Assembly (NCBI GenBank): GCA_022424905.1
Contig: JAKMGP010000141.1
Coordinates: 1 to 64,000 of the forward strand
Source: Akkermansiaceae bacterium
GTDB taxonomy: Bacteria; Verrucomicrobiota; Verrucomicrobiia; Verrucomicrobiales; Akkermansiaceae
Direction of reading: 5' to 3'
DNA: 64,000 bases
Every line of letters starts with the position of its first letter. Position 1 is the first letter of the stretch. The translations under genes and the position numbers were made by a program. The notes below the pieces were generated by a model. The model made no database searches. It saw nothing but the letters and a program-made list of their open reading frames with translations, and was not told the DNA's origin. This document shows, one piece after another, positions 61,933 through 64,000 of this stretch.

Positions 61933-63222
61933 CTAACCGACAAGATCACCAATACTACCAAACCCGGGCTCAAAGAGCCTTCGGAAGGTTCTCGCGGCAT
62001 AACCATCTGTCATCCCTGCCAGAAAATCGCAAACCAGACGGGCCCTCTTCTCCGGAGTTTCCGCTTCCGCAATTTCAGCAGCATCCGCTTCTGGTAATAG
62101 CGCAAAATCCTGTCCATCAATTGTCTCTCCAAGGACATAGCGCTTCTCCATCACTTCCCATAAACGCCTCAGCATGTAGCTCCCCTTGTGTTCTAGCTGC
62201 TTGAGCTGGGGAGACAAAAACACGACCTCATAAGCAAGACTTTTGAATAACTCACTCTCTGCCCGCACCCCAGGTTCGATCACCAAATCCAAAGCATATC
62301 GATGACTAGTTCCGCTCAGCAGATTGGTAGCCGAGACCAAAGTGACCGATTGGATGTATTTCCCGATACGCTTCCCAACAAAAGGCTCAATGCGTTGCCC
62401 ACGAATCGCTTTCAAAAGCCCACCCAGTGGAGAATTACCCGAAACTTCGTGGCCTCGACTTTCAGCCCAGCGTTCGATCCTCTCCACCGTGAGGAATCCC
62501 GCTCTCACCGAGTCAGCAAGGTCATTGAGCGAGTAGGCAGTATCATCAGCCCAATCCATGATCTGACATTCGATGGATTTAAAACTATCCCTCTCGTCGC
62601 CCGGTGGTAGTTCGGCTGGAAAATCATTCTCAGCCATGGCCCAACTTAATTCCTCGCTCTGCGTATCATAAAGGAAGTGATTCTTCGGCAACTGCCCTTT
62701 TATTGCCCTCAGCTCAGACCACAATGATTTGTATTTTAAAACCCCATCTAGAAAAGCTCGTGACGGATCCATCCCCCTTCGGCTTTGCGAAAAGATTCTT
62801 TGAGTAAGCAGTCGCAATGTCTGAGCATTCCCCTCGAATCCACCATAGCTTGCCATAAAATGATTCAGCGATCGTTCACCGGCGTGACCAAAAGGTGGAT
62901 GCCCTAAATCATGTGAAAGACAGATCGCCTCGACTAAATCCTCATCGACAAAAAAATCATCACTTAGCAAATTGCTTGAGTGCTTTAGCCAATGGCAGAT
63001 CGATTTTCCAATCTGAGCAACTTCCAGCGAATGGGTCAGTCGAGTACGGTAAAAATCGTACTCTCCACTCCAAAAGACCTGCGTTTTACTTTGAAGTCTA
63101 CGAAATGCTGTGGTGTGCAGAACGCGGTCCCGATCAATCTGAAAAGGCGACCGGAAATCACCCGAAGTGTCATAGCCCGAAGCACGCTCGGTATCAAAGG
63201 CTTGGTAAAAACGGTTCTGCAC
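61933..63222 (-). CDS. dgt: Deoxyguanosinetriphosphate triphosphohydrolase-like protein
   Basis: 'RSPFQIDRDRVLHTTAFRRLQSKTQVF', 'TRLTHSLEVAQIGKSI', 'CLSHDLGHPPFGHAGE'. Confidence 0.93.
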   Translation of the reverse strand: MQNRFYQAFDTERASGYDTSGDFRSPFQIDRDRVLHTTAFRRLQSKTQVFWSGEYDFYRTRLTHSLEVAQIGKSICHWLKHSSNLLSDDFFVDEDLVEAICLSHDLGHPPFGHAGERSLNHFMASYGGFEGNAQTLRLLTQRIFSQSRRGMDPSRAFLDGVLKYKSLWSELRAIKGQLPKNHFLYDTQSEELSWAMAENDFPAELPPGDERDSFKSIECQIMDWADDTAYSLNDLADSVRAGFLTVERIERWAESRGHEVSGNSPLGGLLKAIRGQRIEPFVGKRIGKYIQSVTLVSATNLLSGTSHRYALDLVIEPGVRAESELFKSLAYEVVFLSPQLKQLEHKGSYMLRRLWEVMEKRYVLGETIDGQDFALLPEADAAEIAEAETPEKRARLVCDFLAGMTDGYAARTFRRLFEPGFGSIGDLVG

Positions 63223-63264
63223 GCCGGAGAATGAACAGGTTTACACGGATCTTCAAGAACCACC

Positions 63265-63999
63265 CTACTTGATCGCTTTCCCCTTGAGATCAGGTGCCGA
63301 AACTGGATTGGCTCGTGCCACCACCCGACCAGGGAGCCTCACTTCGTATTCGCTAATCCGGGGAACCTTGTCCGGAAAATCCGTACTCACAAACTGCGCC
63401 CCACTCGCGAGCGCCTCGTTCGCACGATTCTTATCATTGGCCCGGGCTTCAACTGTATTCGTATCAGCTCGCGTCCGAACCATGAACCCCGCTTTGACCA
63501 GTTGCTGAATTTCTCGAAAACCAGCAATTGGGTCATTCCGCTTCATCCAGGCTGCCGCTGGATGATCGGGCCCCACACTTACAAACAGAAGCCGCTCTTC
63601 AAGACTCGGATTGTTCTTAAGATATTCATCGCGATGACTTCCCTCATTATCGAGACAAAACATGATCTTCCCCCGACATTCTCCCAACTTTGGCCAACCT
63701 TTTTGAATGATTACATCCCGCAGGTTTCCCTTATTTCCCCTTACGAAATCAGGCGTGATAATACGCTCCAGATCCAGAACCGAAAGAATCTCTTTCTCTA
63801 GCGCTTCCATCTGACCTCGATCAAACTTGAGTGGCTTAGGACCCAAAGGGTTTTCAGCACGATCCTTCAATTCCACCAAAATCATTACTGGCAAATGATT
63901 GGTATTCTCATCCGACCATTTCTTTACCGAATCAAGCGCACTCGTAAAAGTCAGATGAATCGACTTTGCATCGAGCTTCGGCACGTGCAGCACTTTCAT
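63265..63999 (-). CDS. Ca2+-dependent phosphoinositide phospholipase C-like (PI-PLC C1-type) protein, probably truncated at the window edge
   Basis: 'SIHLTFTSALDSVKKWSDENTNHLPVMILVELKDR' and C-terminal 'NEALASGAQFVSTDFP' fit the PI-PLC X/GDPD TIM barrel. The N-terminal catalytic region would lie beyond the window. Confidence 0.6.
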   Translation of the reverse strand: MKVLHVPKLDAKSIHLTFTSALDSVKKWSDENTNHLPVMILVELKDRAENPLGPKPLKFDRGQMEALEKEILSVLDLERIITPDFVRGNKGNLRDVIIQKGWPKLGECRGKIMFCLDNEGSHRDEYLKNNPSLEERLLFVSVGPDHPAAAWMKRNDPIAGFREIQQLVKAGFMVRTRADTNTVEARANDKNRANEALASGAQFVSTDFPDKVPRISEYEVRLPGRVVARANPVSAPDLKGKAIK

Positions 64000-64000
64000 C

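Noticed and set aside
1-64000. CRISPR arrays, prophage, transposons, selC tRNA
   Set aside because: No regularly spaced repeats, transposase, integrase or tRNA-Sec-like sequence recognised by eye in the window; the Sec machinery would have to be elsewhere in the genome.

Overview
The window is 64 kb of bacterial chromosome with Verrucomicrobia/PVC-like gene content: two sulfatases, a PVC-type CxxCH dehydrogenase fused to DUF1080, an LTD/CotH giant protein and an FG-GAP/UnbV protein. Most of it is ordinary core and accessory coding sequence: sucC (partial), secA, bioF-like, fabG, purL, nfeD-like, dnaG, trxA, pssA, amidase, an ECF sigma cluster, a cysJ-like flavoprotein, dgt and others. No rRNA, tRNA, CRISPR array or transposase was recognised.

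The main signal is a pair of adjacent genes, each interrupted by one in-frame TGA followed at nearly the same distance by a hairpin with a GGTC-type apical loop, as in the E. coli fdhF SECIS. One is a formate dehydrogenase alpha subunit (48138-50876; ...DNCSRA-U-HAPTVAGL...), where selenocysteine is expected. The other is a secreted FG-GAP/UnbV(ASPIC)-thioredoxin-like-TPR protein (44263-48027; ...EDTADL-U-SVYWRQVV...). Its TGA is followed 11 nt later by a perfect 6-bp stem, GCGACA-GGTCG-TGTCGC. I am not aware of a described selenoprotein family with this architecture, so it is the leading candidate for something new.

Other observations include a probable 1-nt frameshift that removes the normal C-terminus of a GH16 glycosidase, a giant adhesin-like protein with cassettes inserted inside two cadherin-like repeats, a tandem pair of membrane-anchored prenyltransferase-fold proteins, an unannotated 26-aa membrane ORF, and a CxPCR-type sulfatase.
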